Positions 1 to 10,239 of a stretch of DNA of 64,000 bases are shown piece by piece (positions within the stretch are counted from its first letter, which is position 1; each line of letters begins with the position of its first letter). Made by a program: the position numbers and the translations under genes. Where the stretch lies: assembly GCA_022452285.1 (NCBI GenBank), contig JAKUNG010000019.1, positions 26,571-90,570 of the forward strand. Direction: 5' to 3'. This stretch comes from Terriglobia bacterium. GTDB lineage: Bacteria > Acidobacteriota > Terriglobia > Versatilivoradales > Versatilivoraceae. The notes under the pieces are model-generated. The model made no database searches. It was not told the DNA's origin and was given only the letters and a program-made list of their open reading frames with translations.

Positions 1-135
1 ATGGAAGCTCATCATCTCTGTATGATGATGAGAGGAGTCCAAAAACAGAATAGCCAAACAGTTACGAGTTGCATGTTGGGTCGATTTAAGACTGATAGTA
101 AGACACGAAATGAATTTCTAGAATTCCTCAAATAA
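1..135 (+). CDS. folE: GTP cyclohydrolase I, C-terminal fragment (5' end outside window)
   Basis: Frame +1 reads [43 protein letters not shown], matching the conserved FolE C-terminus (AxHxCMxxRGV...S.TvTs...G.F...R.EFL). Not in ORF track because truncated. Confidence 0.9.
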   Translation: MEAHHLCMMMRGVQKQNSQTVTSCMLGRFKTDSKTRNEFLEFLK

Positions 136-191
136 TATTTCAGTATTTATCTGTACTGGAAGTAGATCAACTAAAACTGATGTGCTGTAGT

Positions 192-1112
192 TTAATTTTT
201 GGTGGCAATTTTTTCGATTGTTCGAATAATAATTTCTCCAACAATTAGTAAACTTTTTACACTAATTTTGTCTATAGTATCTTGGGGAGTATGCCAGTAA
301 CGGTTGTTTTTTCCAAATTCATAATCAATGAGGTTTACAGAAGGAATTCCAGCTTTGAGAAATGGAATGTGGTCGTCAATTATAGTCTTAGGTGCAACAG
401 CCAGATGGTTAGAATAGCCAAGTTCCATAGCAGAGTCCCAGACTAAATCCATTAGCCAGGTAGTTGATGACCTATCTCTTTCCAGAATTAAGTTTTTGTC
501 TCCAACCATGTCAGTTAGAATCATTGCCTTGATTAGGCTTACTTGCCTACGAGATTTAAGACGTTCGACAAAATACCTGCTCCCATAGAGGCTATCCGTT
601 GAGCTCCAGATTTTTTGAGCTTCTTCGCCATCAAAAAAAACAAACCAAAAAGAAAAATTCCATTGTTGTTTTGAAAGAACTCGGGCTAATTCCAACAAAA
701 GTCCAGAACTCGATCCACCATCATTAGCGCCCAAGAAAACGCCTGATTCCATAGGGAGGGTATCGTAGTGTGATGCAAGAATTATCACATCATTTGTTAT
801 TCCCTTTTTTGCCCGTGCAATGATGTTTTTCATGGGAATGTTTCCGTTGGGAGTTAATGCCAAGAAATTTTGGTGCTCGACATCTAGGTGAAGATTTTTA
901 AGAGTTTTTGTGAGGTAGGCCTGAGATTTTTTTATTCCAGGAGAGGCGGGAGGACGTGGTCCGAAGCTGACTAGTCGTTGAACATGGGCATAGGCTTTTT
1001 CACCACTCAATGGACTTACTTCTGGGGTAGTTTGACTTAGACCAATCCCACAGTTCAAAAAAAATACAACCTGCAACCAATGAATAACTATTGTGTTTTT
1101 TTTATTAAACAT
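192..1112 (-). CDS. Secreted M28 family zinc peptidase / glutaminyl-peptide cyclotransferase-like
   Basis: N-terminal signal-like segment; motifs ASHYDT, GANDGGSSSGLLLELAR, DGEEA, characteristic of M28. Confidence 0.85.
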   Translation of the reverse strand: MFNKKNTIVIHWLQVVFFLNCGIGLSQTTPEVSPLSGEKAYAHVQRLVSFGPRPPASPGIKKSQAYLTKTLKNLHLDVEHQNFLALTPNGNIPMKNIIARAKKGITNDVIILASHYDTLPMESGVFLGANDGGSSSGLLLELARVLSKQQWNFSFWFVFFDGEEAQKIWSSTDSLYGSRYFVERLKSRRQVSLIKAMILTDMVGDKNLILERDRSSTTWLMDLVWDSAMELGYSNHLAVAPKTIIDDHIPFLKAGIPSVNLIDYEFGKNNRYWHTPQDTIDKISVKSLLIVGEIIIRTIEKIATKN

Positions 1113-1127
1113 TTTAAAAACTATGAT

Positions 1128-1958
1128 TTAATTTCTGATAACTTCAATTTCTGATTTAGGAATAGACAATTTTTTTAGTCTGTGATTCAAGTCTATCCAA
1201 AGATTAACCTCGAGATCCCCTACATTGACCAATAAACGCTGTAAGTCATAATTTTTATTGTTTATCTCTATATCTTCTATCCCTTGATCAGAAATGATAA
1301 TACCTCCAGCTATAAACTGTTGAGGAATGAAACCCAGGAATTTTTGTATGCCACCGTCAGAAAAATTGTAACGTTTTGCTAATATCAAATAATGGTGAAA
1401 GACATTGTCATCTAAAATCATCACATCTTTTTTTAATTCAATCCGTTTTTTATCTAATTGAGCATCATTGGAGAAATAGGTTACATGACTTCGGTCAGGG
1501 AGAAACCTTACTCTAGCTCTGTTTTGGCTAGAGCCAACCTCTTGAGTTATCTCGTAGGAAGTAGGCTCAAAATGCTCATTAAACTGAAGTTTTGTATTGA
1601 TGAAGAAGGTTACGGAAGTATTAGAATTTGAAGGTGATGTTGGTTGTTTGATTTCTTGATCTGATCTATTTAAAGTTCCAGGTTTTTTTTTATTAATGGT
1701 TAACTCAGTGAAACTGCTAGATCTGTAAGTAGTAGTTTGCCCTGTAATAGAAAAGTTTTCATAACCAATTGTTTCTCCAGAAAACAAAATATTGAATTGT
1801 CCATGTTCATTACCAGAATATGTGATTTCGGGAGGATCTTCAGGAAGATCTTCTGTAACAGACTGGTTTGAATCCTGACAATGAACTGAGATGTTGACAG
1901 AAAAGCTAAAAAACAATGAGATTAAAAAGAATTTGTACAAAGAAGTTATTATTTTCAT
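1128..1958 (-). CDS. Secreted hypothetical protein
   Basis: Long ORF with N-terminal signal-like hydrophobic stretch; no family recognised with confidence. Confidence 0.6.
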   Translation of the reverse strand: MKIITSLYKFFLISLFFSFSVNISVHCQDSNQSVTEDLPEDPPEITYSGNEHGQFNILFSGETIGYENFSITGQTTTYRSSSFTELTINKKKPGTLNRSDQEIKQPTSPSNSNTSVTFFINTKLQFNEHFEPTSYEITQEVGSSQNRARVRFLPDRSHVTYFSNDAQLDKKRIELKKDVMILDDNVFHHYLILAKRYNFSDGGIQKFLGFIPQQFIAGGIIISDQGIEDIEINNKNYDLQRLLVNVGDLEVNLWIDLNHRLKKLSIPKSEIEVIRN

Positions 1959-1985
1959 GGTTTAAGATCAAATTCTATTTACTAA

Positions 1986-2483
1986 TCAAAAATGGCCTTT
2001 TAACAAAATGTTATCCACAATTTGATCAGGAGATAAAGAAGCATTTATCTCTAAATCCGTTTGAGCATATATTGGCAATCTCTTGAAATATAGGTTTTTG
2101 ATAGAGCTTCTGTCTTGAAATAAAGGACGGTTATCATCTATAGGACATCTCTGTAAAACTGTTTCTAAAGGTAGGTTAAGAAAGATAGAAAACCCTAATT
2201 GTTTAATAAGAGAACGGTTTTTTTCTTCAATAAAAGTTCCTCCTCCTAGTGCAACCACGCAGTTTGGAAAATGATCTACTCCTTTTAAGGCTTCTGTTTC
2301 TAGTTGTCGAAAAAATGGTTCGCCTTTAGATTTAAAAATTTGGTGAATAGGATCACCAAAAGATTTTTCAATTTCTTTATCTAGATCTATGAAAGGCCAG
2401 GCCAGCTTCATTGCAAGGGATGCACCGACTGTTGATTTGCCAGCACCCATAAAACCAACTAGAAATATACGAGTCAAAAGCAT
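1986..2483 (-). CDS. aroK: Shikimate kinase
   Basis: Walker A GFMGAGKSTVG, FIDLDKEIE, GGGTF; 165 aa. Confidence 0.93.
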   Translation of the reverse strand: MLLTRIFLVGFMGAGKSTVGASLAMKLAWPFIDLDKEIEKSFGDPIHQIFKSKGEPFFRQLETEALKGVDHFPNCVVALGGGTFIEEKNRSLIKQLGFSIFLNLPLETVLQRCPIDDNRPLFQDRSSIKNLYFKRLPIYAQTDLEINASLSPDQIVDNILLKGHF

Positions 2484-2549
2484 CTTAAAAAAAGGCCTAG
2501 TAATTTTGGACTTAGGTTAATATTGGGGAAACATAACTAAACTTTTAGC

Positions 2550-3416
2550 CTACCATTCTTTAGGAATCTGATGCTTAATTTGAATTTTTCCACTGAACGT
2601 GGAGAGATGAACTGTAGCCTGTCCTTTGTTTGAAGTTCCGAGAAGAGATTGAAAGTTGTTGAATAAGGGTCTATGTTGCTTAGACCGGATGGGCAAATTT
2701 GATTTAATACTACCCTTTACAGTGCGTACATCCCATTCTACAGAAGCAGTTTTTGTACAAATCACAGATATTCCTCCACCAGTGCTGGAAAGATTGTAGG
2801 AGCCACCATCAATAAAATTACCTCGATAGAAAATACTACCAAGTGTTGAGTTTGCTTTAACATTGTCACTCTGTAATTGTTCAAAAATTATATTAGCCCC
2901 CACTGTAGTCGCCTGTATAGTTCCTTTAGATCGGGAAACTTTAACAACTTTTTCACCCGAAGAACGAGCGTTAAGATACCCATCGATTTTCGTCACTTTT
3001 ACGGCAGCATCTACCACATCTACAGTAACCTGTCCTTTAACGTTACTTATAAAGACATCACCAATATCGTTTCTGATCTGTAAATTTGAGTTTTCTGGTA
3101 TATATAGTTCATAATCAACCAAAGTTTCTTTTGAACTCGCCCTCTCATTCAGTACGTGACTCGCTATATAAACTCGATTCGGGGTGGCTTCAACATCGAC
3201 CTCAACATTTTCAGAATAATGAGTAGAAATCAGTTTGACAGAGGAGTTAGCCCAACCTTGAGCAGAAATTTCACCAGAATAGTTGATTAGGGTTATTGTT
3301 GGCATTTTTTCTACTTCAAATTGTTGTTCTTCCCGATTTTTTGCACTAACAAAAATGGAAAAGAATATTAAAACTACCATAGAAAAAAGGACTTTTGAAA
3401 ACGATGAATTAGACAT
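2550..3416 (-). CDS. Secreted DUF4097-like (adhesin-type beta-repeat) protein
   Basis: Signal peptide; repeating beta pattern (IRNDIGDVFISNVKGQVTVDVVDAAVKVTKIDG...) typical of DUF4097; downstream of sigma/anti-sigma pair. Confidence 0.7.
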   Translation of the reverse strand: MSNSSFSKVLFSMVVLIFFSIFVSAKNREEQQFEVEKMPTITLINYSGEISAQGWANSSVKLISTHYSENVEVDVEATPNRVYIASHVLNERASSKETLVDYELYIPENSNLQIRNDIGDVFISNVKGQVTVDVVDAAVKVTKIDGYLNARSSGEKVVKVSRSKGTIQATTVGANIIFEQLQSDNVKANSTLGSIFYRGNFIDGGSYNLSSTGGGISVICTKTASVEWDVRTVKGSIKSNLPIRSKQHRPLFNNFQSLLGTSNKGQATVHLSTFSGKIQIKHQIPKEW

Positions 3417-3448
3417 TTGAACTTTAAGATTCCCTTCCTTAGGTTTAT

Positions 3449-4138
3449 TTAGAGTAAAGAACCAGACGTAAGTAGAGTCTGCATAAGATCTACTTTTTTT
3501 TTGTATGCAGCTAGCAAATAATGGTGGACTAAAGGGTTTTGAGGATCATTTTTAAGAGCTTGTTTACATTTATTAAGAATTGAATCCATGGTCACTAGGT
3601 TGTCAGTAAAAATCTTTGCCAAAACAGGGTCTAAAGTTTCTAACTTATTTTTTGCAACAACATTTAGTTTTTCTATTGCTATCCTGTAGTTTGATTCAGC
3701 TTGTCTTAGTTGGTCTATAAGTTCCTCTTCATGAGAGCGAACAATTGTTGGATCAATAGTTACTAGTGGGTTTTTTATATAGGCATATACTACCAAAAAA
3801 CAAACGAGTATGAGTAAGGCGAAGATAGCATTGTTCCAGCCTAGCTTTGAAGAAGAAAAAGGATTTGACAGAATCTTTTCAAAAAGCGTTCTCCTAGGTT
3901 TAGAGTAGATAAAACCCTCGGCAGATAACTGTGAACGCAGATTAGTCCAAACCCTTTCTGGTGGGTTAATAGGTTCCAATAATTGAACGTTTTGTTTTAT
4001 TGATTTTAATTCGTTCAAAAAAGCTGAACAAGCTGCACATGTCTCTAAGTGACTTTTTAACTCATCGACCTGTGTTAAATCTAAATCGCCGTCAATCCAC
4101 TGGGAACAATTTTCTTGAATATCGATGCACTTGTTCAT
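3449..4138 (-). CDS. Anti-sigma factor with zinc-finger (zf-HC2) N-terminus and one TM helix
   Basis: SHLETCAACSAFL (HxxxCxxC) motif, central TM segment (AIFALLILVCFLVVYAYI), adjacent to ECF sigma gene. Confidence 0.85.
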   Translation of the reverse strand: MNKCIDIQENCSQWIDGDLDLTQVDELKSHLETCAACSAFLNELKSIKQNVQLLEPINPPERVWTNLRSQLSAEGFIYSKPRRTLFEKILSNPFSSSKLGWNNAIFALLILVCFLVVYAYIKNPLVTIDPTIVRSHEEELIDQLRQAESNYRIAIEKLNVVAKNKLETLDPVLAKIFTDNLVTMDSILNKCKQALKNDPQNPLVHHYLLAAYKKKVDLMQTLLTSGSLL

Positions 4139-4199
4139 TTTAAAATATTTTTACCTACCTCAGTTAATTTTTAGATGCTTCTATGGGTTCAATAGTTGC

Positions 4200-4760
4200 C
4201 TATTTATTTTGTTTCTTTTTATTTTTTAAATGTAGTCTCAATCTAAGTCGGGCTTTAAAGAGTTGTGACTTTGAATTGCCAATAGAGCATCCAACAATAT
4301 CAGCAATTTCATGATGTTCATAACCCTCTACATCATGCAAAATAAAAATTGTTCTGTAACCTTTTGGAAGAGTTGAAATTGCTTTTTCTAAGGTTAAGCG
4401 GTCTACTGCACCTATCAACTGGATATCATCTGATCCGAATTCTTTTTTTGAAAATGATTCATCATTTTCCGGTTCTTTATCTATTGAAACCTGCGTAGGT
4501 CGCTTTTTCCTAATTCGCATTAAAACAATGTTTACTGTTAGACGATGTAACCATGTTGAAAATTCGGAATCTCCTCTAAATGTACTAATCTTTCGGAATA
4601 GTTGCATAAAAGATTCTTGGGTTAGATCTTCTGCTTCCTCAGGGTTGCGAACCATTCTTAGGCATAAGGAGTACACTCTTTGTTTATGCATGTTATAAAG
4701 TATCTCAAAGGCATCTGAATTTCCAGAGATACATCCTTTAATAGCTTCTGATTCGTTCAT
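4200..4760 (-). CDS. ECF RNA polymerase sigma factor (RpoE-like)
   Basis: Region 2 ([45 protein letters not shown]) and region 4 ([45 protein letters not shown]). Confidence 0.95.
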   Translation of the reverse strand: MNESEAIKGCISGNSDAFEILYNMHKQRVYSLCLRMVRNPEEAEDLTQESFMQLFRKISTFRGDSEFSTWLHRLTVNIVLMRIRKKRPTQVSIDKEPENDESFSKKEFGSDDIQLIGAVDRLTLEKAISTLPKGYRTIFILHDVEGYEHHEIADIVGCSIGNSKSQLFKARLRLRLHLKNKKKQNK

Positions 4761-5061
4761 TTAAAAGGGTTGCCTTTATTAATCAGAAGTACCAGTCCAT
4801 TGATGAATTAATACTTCTAGAAAAAAAACAAAGTATAACGATAAAATTTTCTTATTTCATGGGATTAACATTCAAATCATTTTTAGGAGTTTACTTAAAC
4901 TTGTATTTAAATGCCAAAATATAGAGAAATTTTAGCAACATTCGTTGGGAAGCTTTTTTTCTAGTTCTAACGGTTATTTTCTAAATAATGTAGTTGATTA
5001 TAAAATATTTATTAAATTTTTTCTTAGGTATTGAAAAAGAAAAGGTTAGGATGCTGCTAAC

Positions 5062-5090
5062 TTGACTTGAAAGTATGTTTCAGATAGGGT
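5062..5090 (+). promoter_or_regulatory. Possible sigma70-type promoter upstream of nrdR
   Basis: TTGACT - 17 nt - TAGGGT; good -35, weak -10. Confidence 0.25.
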
Positions 5091-5192
5091 TGTGCACGGT
5101 TATCTTCTAATGTTCTGGAGTCGTTTGATTCGTTGTATGCAGATTTTTCCAAAGATTTTAATTTTAAGGTTAGCGATTCGGTTATAGTTTTC

Positions 5193-5645
5193 ATGAAATG
5201 CCCATTCTGTGGTCACATAGAAGATAAAGTAGTTGATTCAAGAGAGAGTCGCGAGGGAGATGCCATTCGTCGTCGACGTGAGTGTCTAAGTTGTAATCGG
5301 AGGTTCACAAGTTATGAGAAAATTGCCGAGATTCCTCATAAGGTAATAAAAAAGGATGGAATCCGCGAAAATTTTGATAGACAGAAGCTTATGCTTGGCA
5401 TTACCAAGGCCTGTGAGAAACGTCCTGTTAGTAACAACCAACTTGAATTGCTTGTTGATGAACTCGAATTATTTGTTCATGAATCTTCTGATCGTGAGCG
5501 GAGTACGACAGAAATTGGGGAAATGCTAATGGAGAGGCTTCGACAACTTGATAAAGTAGCCTATGTGAGGTTTGCTTCTGTTCATATGGGTTTTACCGAA
5601 CAAGAATTTATGGCAGAACTGCGTGAGTTACTTGAAATCAAATGA
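5193..5645 (+). CDS. nrdR: Transcriptional repressor NrdR
   Basis: MKCPFCGHIEDKVVDSRESREGDAIRRRRECLSCNRRFTSYE zinc ribbon plus ATP-cone. Start chosen at internal ATG 5193 (ORF track starts at 5133) because canonical NrdR begins MxCPxC. Confidence 0.95.
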   Translation: MKCPFCGHIEDKVVDSRESREGDAIRRRRECLSCNRRFTSYEKIAEIPHKVIKKDGIRENFDRQKLMLGITKACEKRPVSNNQLELLVDELELFVHESSDRERSTTEIGEMLMERLRQLDKVAYVRFASVHMGFTEQEFMAELRELLEIK

Positions 5646-5910
5646 TTTGAACTTGAATAGGGTTTAGATTCCAAAAAAATCAATAGAGATTGAAAGCATA
5701 GAATCTATAGTTAGAACTAATAGAAAGAAAGTTTAACTGATTCTTAGTGTGGTAAAAGCAGTTTGCTTTTGGAGGAATCTAAATTTAAAAATAGTTTCAT
5801 AGTAGGTTTGTCTGACAGACAGAAAACCCCATAAAAGTTTTCATTAAGGTTAATTCACTAGAAATTATGTGTTTACTTGGGTGTCCATGTGTTACTAGGA
5901 ATGGATTGTT

Positions 5911-6924
5911 ATGTCAGCTAGTCCCCAGAACCAAAGCGAGTTAAAGCTAGTCAAACAGGTCCAAAGACTAGCTGACCAGCATCTTCCAAAAAAAACAGAA
6001 CAAATAGCTCTTCAAATTGGAGATGATGCTGCTGCATTAACCCAATATCCAGGCAAACTAACTTTAATTTCAACTGACGCTTTAGTGGAAGGCATTCACT
6101 TTGATTTGCATTATATGTGCCCAGAAGATCTTGGATGGAAGGTATTAGCTGTTAATCTCAGTGATATTGCAGCTATGGGAGGCAATCCAATAGGTTTTAC
6201 TATTTCCATAGCTGTCCCGCCACTTAAATCTGGGGCCTTTTTAACTCGTATGTACAAAGGTATGATGGAGCTAGCTACAAACACTAAAACGGTTTTGCTT
6301 GGAGGAGATACCAGCGCATCTCCAGGACCTGTATTTTTGAATTTAACAATTTTGGGTAATGTTAAACCAACAGAATTGATAACTCGAAAAGGAGCTCAAC
6401 CTGGGGACAAAATTTTTGTGACTGGTGAGTTAGGAGTGTCAGCAATTGGTTTAGAATTATTGCGTCTTGGTGCAGTAAGATCAAAAGCTGTTACTCATTT
6501 AATGAGTCAACATCTTCGCCCTCAACCGAGAATTAAAGTCGGACGATGGTTGGCTAAGAATCATTGTGCTTCAGCTCTTCTTGATCTCAGTGATGGACTT
6601 TCTACTGATTTATCCCATCTTTGTAAAGCGAGTAACGTAGGCGCTGTTATTGACTCAAAAAAAATCCCTCTTCCTACAGTGAACTCTACTATGAGTTCGT
6701 TGGTTAGTAAACCATTGCTAGATTATGGTCTTAATGGTGGTGAAGACTATGAACTATTATTTTCAGTCCCAGCAAAAAAAGAAATTCAGGTTCCTAATAA
6801 AATAGAGGGTGTTACTGTCAAACAAATAGGTTATGTTACGGATAAGCCTGAAATCTGTTTGACAAATGAAGAAGGTCGGGTAAGACCTCTTCTACCTCAA
6901 GGCTTTGATCATTTTAGAGGCTAA
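5911..6924 (+). CDS. thiL: Thiamine-monophosphate kinase
   Basis: IGDDAAAL, STDALVEGIHF, DLSDIAAMGG, LLDLSDGLSTDL, LNGGEDYELLF. Confidence 0.95.
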   Translation: MSASPQNQSELKLVKQVQRLADQHLPKKTEQIALQIGDDAAALTQYPGKLTLISTDALVEGIHFDLHYMCPEDLGWKVLAVNLSDIAAMGGNPIGFTISIAVPPLKSGAFLTRMYKGMMELATNTKTVLLGGDTSASPGPVFLNLTILGNVKPTELITRKGAQPGDKIFVTGELGVSAIGLELLRLGAVRSKAVTHLMSQHLRPQPRIKVGRWLAKNHCASALLDLSDGLSTDLSHLCKASNVGAVIDSKKIPLPTVNSTMSSLVSKPLLDYGLNGGEDYELLFSVPAKKEIQVPNKIEGVTVKQIGYVTDKPEICLTNEEGRVRPLLPQGFDHFRG

Positions 6925-6956
6925 GGTGACTTTACTTCCGATATAAAGAGGTTTTA

Positions 6957-8441
6957 ATGTATAACGCTCGCATCTTTCAATTTATTTACTTATTAAGTTT
7001 CATAATTTTTAATCACTACGCCTTAGCACAGTCATCCCCGATCATGATTCAAGGAGACATAAGGGTTTTTACCGTTATGGCTGCATTAAGGACTGCAGGC
7101 TTCGATGAAGGATTACTCTCTATTCACCCAGCTGGACAAGAGATAGCCCGAGAATTTCAGAAAATTCCCAACCCACTGAAGAAAAAACTAAAGAACTTTT
7201 ATGAAACTCATCGACAAAAAGGGAGCATAGAAGATCAAATTACTAGTTATATCTCGCTTGCTCTAGTTTTAGAAGGTCCTCCGAATTTCAAGCCGTTAAT
7301 TTCTCTTGGTCAGTTACCTCCAGACGCATGGACAGTAACAGGGTTCTCTAATCTTCTAAAAGAATTTTACTCTTCTGCTAAAGTTGAGGCTGTTTGGAGT
7401 CGATACAGACATCTTTATAGGCGTGCGATTATAGCCTACCGACCAGTTGTCAACGACCTTATTTTGAAGGCTGAAGGATATCTAAGAATAAGTTCAGCAT
7501 CTTATCGCGGTCGGCAGTTGATTTTTATACCTGAATTTTTAGTTCCCCCTAAGAGTTTCAATGCTAGAACTTATCAAAGCAGTTACTATTTTCTTTTCGG
7601 ACCTTCTGAAATTTTAACGACAAAAGAAATTCGCCATCAGTTACTCCACTTTTTACTTGATCCATACACTGCTCAATATTCATTTTCAATTGACACTCGT
7701 AAGATTTTGAACGAGATGGTAAAGGATTTGGGGGAGATTTTAGGAAATTCCAACCAAGATCTTAGGGTAATGGTTACTGAAAGCTTGATCAAAGCAGTTG
7801 AAATGAGACTTGACAAAACATCGGATGGTGCTACTGAAGGTCTATTAGAAAAAGCAATTGGTTCCGGAGCACTACTAACACAGCACTTTTATGAAGGACT
7901 AAAGAAGTTCGAAACAAAAAGAGAAGGATTTAGTGTGTACTATCGCAATTTTCTTGACGATTTGGATACTGATGAAATTAGAGTTGTTCTGGAAAATTTG
8001 GACGAAAAATCGGCTCTTGTGTCTGATACAGGTTCATTATTACCAACAAAATTAGAAAGAACTATTAAACAGGCAAAAATCAGTTTAGGTAATAATAAAC
8101 TAGAAAGAGCTGAGGAACTTTTTAAATTAGTTCTTGAACGATATGATCCTAATAATGGAGATGCTTTGTATGGATTAGGAATTATTTCTGTAAATCAAAG
8201 TAATAAAATGCTTGCCAGGGATTATTTCATTAAAGCAATAGACTCGATGTCATCTCCAGATTCAATTAAAGTATGGTCCCATATTTACCTAGGAAGATTA
8301 TTTGATATAGAAAACAATCGAACAGAAGCTATTGTCCATTATTTAGCTGCTGTTCAGCTTAAGGATGATACCCGTAATGCACAAACTGTTGCTCAACAAG
8401 GTCTTGAAAGCCCCTTTAGTCCAAATCAACCTTCTCCATGA
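6957..8441 (+). CDS. Secreted TPR-containing protein, possible degenerate metallopeptidase-like N-terminal domain
   Basis: Signal-like N-terminus; RHQLLHFLLDP segment; C-terminal TPR pattern (AEELFKLVLERYDPNNGDALYGLGIISVNQSNKMLARDYFIKAI). Confidence 0.6.
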   Translation: MYNARIFQFIYLLSFIIFNHYALAQSSPIMIQGDIRVFTVMAALRTAGFDEGLLSIHPAGQEIAREFQKIPNPLKKKLKNFYETHRQKGSIEDQITSYISLALVLEGPPNFKPLISLGQLPPDAWTVTGFSNLLKEFYSSAKVEAVWSRYRHLYRRAIIAYRPVVNDLILKAEGYLRISSASYRGRQLIFIPEFLVPPKSFNARTYQSSYYFLFGPSEILTTKEIRHQLLHFLLDPYTAQYSFSIDTRKILNEMVKDLGEILGNSNQDLRVMVTESLIKAVEMRLDKTSDGATEGLLEKAIGSGALLTQHFYEGLKKFETKREGFSVYYRNFLDDLDTDEIRVVLENLDEKSALVSDTGSLLPTKLERTIKQAKISLGNNKLERAEELFKLVLERYDPNNGDALYGLGIISVNQSNKMLARDYFIKAIDSMSSPDSIKVWSHIYLGRLFDIENNRTEAIVHYLAAVQLKDDTRNAQTVAQQGLESPFSPNQPSP

Positions 8442-8487
8442 AGATAGGGAAATGTATTTTGTGTAGTTATTTTTCTAACGGTGTTCC

Positions 8488-8539
8488 TAATGTCTAAGAA
8501 TATATTAGCTTTGTAAGGAAACTTTTAGACATTACTTTT
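8488..8539 (+). terminator. Possible rho-independent terminator downstream of the TPR gene
   Basis: TAATGTCTAA (8488-8497) / TTAGACATTA (8525-8534) inverted repeat followed by CTTTTT; loop is long (27 nt). Confidence 0.4.
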
Positions 8540-8658
8540 TGATTCATACGGTAAAATTAAATTAAAAAATACCGACTATTAAAGTTTTATAAGAAAATTT
8601 TGAGAATGAACCCTTCAGATTGATTTTTTTTGGGTCAAGGTTTAATCAAAACCTTTAA

Positions 8659-9354
8659 TTGGAGATGGAAAAAGAACCTTCAGAGTTAGAAGAAAAAATT
8701 GGATATCATTTCAAAGATCAGTCCCTCCTTGTTAAGGCTCTAACTCATAGCGCATACGCTAACGAGCATAGTCTTATTTGTGGAAACAATGAGCGACTGG
8801 AATTTTTAGGTGATTCTATCATAGGGTTTGTTGTTAGTGAATTTCTCCTCAAACAGCACCCATCATTGCAAGAAGGACCACTAACCCAACTAAAGGCACA
8901 ACTTGTCAGTGCGAGGAGCTTATCGAGAGTAGCATCTCGACTAGAATTGGGAAAATTCCTTAGACTTGGAAAAGGTGTAGAAAAAATAGGTGGTCGAGAG
9001 AATCCAGACCTACAAGTAGATGCTTTGGAAGCACTAGTAGCAGCTATATTTTTAGATGCAGGTATTCAAAGAGCAACGCATTTTTGTTTAAGTCAATTGA
9101 AAAGTCACTGGGAAAGAATTGTTTCAGACCAAGTAACTTTTAAGGATTATAAGACTCGTCTTCAAGAAAAAATGCATTCACTAGGTCGTCCACTGCCGAA
9201 ATATTCCGTAATTAAAATACTTGGCCCTGACCATAATCCAAAATTTTTTGTTCAATTAAAAATTGGAGATGAGTTTTCTTCGGAAGGACAGGGAGTTACT
9301 AAGAAAGATGCCGAGCAAGAGGCTGCTCGGTTGGCTTTAGAAACTGTGAAATGA
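8659..9354 (+). CDS. rnc: Ribonuclease III
   Basis: ERLEFLGDSIIGFVVSEFL signature, DALEALVAAIFLDAG, C-terminal dsRBD. Start TTG 8659 or ATG 8665. Confidence 0.95.
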   Translation: MEMEKEPSELEEKIGYHFKDQSLLVKALTHSAYANEHSLICGNNERLEFLGDSIIGFVVSEFLLKQHPSLQEGPLTQLKAQLVSARSLSRVASRLELGKFLRLGKGVEKIGGRENPDLQVDALEALVAAIFLDAGIQRATHFCLSQLKSHWERIVSDQVTFKDYKTRLQEKMHSLGRPLPKYSVIKILGPDHNPKFFVQLKIGDEFSSEGQGVTKKDAEQEAARLALETVK

Positions 9355-9422
9355 GAAAATAGGTTTAGTTTCACTAGATGTCTTATATTATTAACTTAAA
9401 ATGAAAAAAGTATGTTAAGACT

Positions 9423-10184
9423 ATGAAGCAATCAACTTTACGGGAGTACCTTGAAAGTTTTGCAGTAACTATTGTTCTTGCTCTTTTTGGTACAACATTT
9501 GTTGTGCAAGCATTCAAGATTCCAACTCCTTCAATGGAAGAAAATCTTTTGGTAGGAGACCATCTTCTAGTAAACAAGTTCCTCTACGGTAACCCTGACA
9601 ATTGGTTGAAGTCATTGCTACCATTTCAGGAGGTGCAACATGGTGACGTGATTGTTTTTCGATATCCTGATGATCCTTCAAAACATTATGTAAAAAGGGC
9701 TATAGGCCTCCCCGGTGACCGGATTCGTTTAGTAAATCAGAAGTTATATCGCAATGGGGAACTGGTCAAAGAACCATACGTTTTTCATAGACGCCCCGGA
9801 CGAACAGATATTGAAATTAGAGATAATCTGCCTCTTTCTGAAACTTGGATTAGTCGTTTTTCTGACTATGGATTAAATAGAGAAATTTTTTTGAGCTATA
9901 GATATTTTAAAGATTTTACTGATGGCAATGACATTGTAGTACCTGCAAACAATTATTTTGCAATGGGGGACAATAGAGATAATAGTGCTGATAGTAGATA
10001 TTGGGGGTTTGTTCCTCGAAAAAATATTGTTGGACGGGCTTTTGTAATATATTGGTCCTTTGAAACTGAGCCCAATGAATATCTACAAGACTCAATGGTC
10101 GATAGAATTAATCAGTTTGTAAATGTAATTGTAAATCTTTTCCAAAAAACCCGTTGGGAGCGCACCTTCAAGCTAGTCGAGTAA
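9423..10184 (+). CDS. lepB: Signal peptidase I
   Basis: IPTPSMEENL (Ser), YVKRAIGLPGDRI (Lys), MGDNRDNSADSRYWGFVP. Confidence 0.95.
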   Translation: MKQSTLREYLESFAVTIVLALFGTTFVVQAFKIPTPSMEENLLVGDHLLVNKFLYGNPDNWLKSLLPFQEVQHGDVIVFRYPDDPSKHYVKRAIGLPGDRIRLVNQKLYRNGELVKEPYVFHRRPGRTDIEIRDNLPLSETWISRFSDYGLNREIFLSYRYFKDFTDGNDIVVPANNYFAMGDNRDNSADSRYWGFVPRKNIVGRAFVIYWSFETEPNEYLQDSMVDRINQFVNVIVNLFQKTRWERTFKLVE

Positions 10185-10239
10185 TAGCTAAAAAAGAAAA
10201 AGTTTAAACCAATGTATATTTTCTAGTAGGAGCTGAAAG

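Noticed and set aside
2863-3114. Plus-strand ORFs (2863-3114, 2877-3083) inside the DUF4097 gene
   Set aside because: Fully antisense to a longer, convincing CDS; shadow ORFs.
5754-5770. AAAAGCA-GTT-TGCTTTT hairpin between nrdR and thiL
   Set aside because: Short 7-bp stem with 3-nt loop, followed by GGAGG rather than T-tract; no riboswitch consensus (including TPP) recognised.
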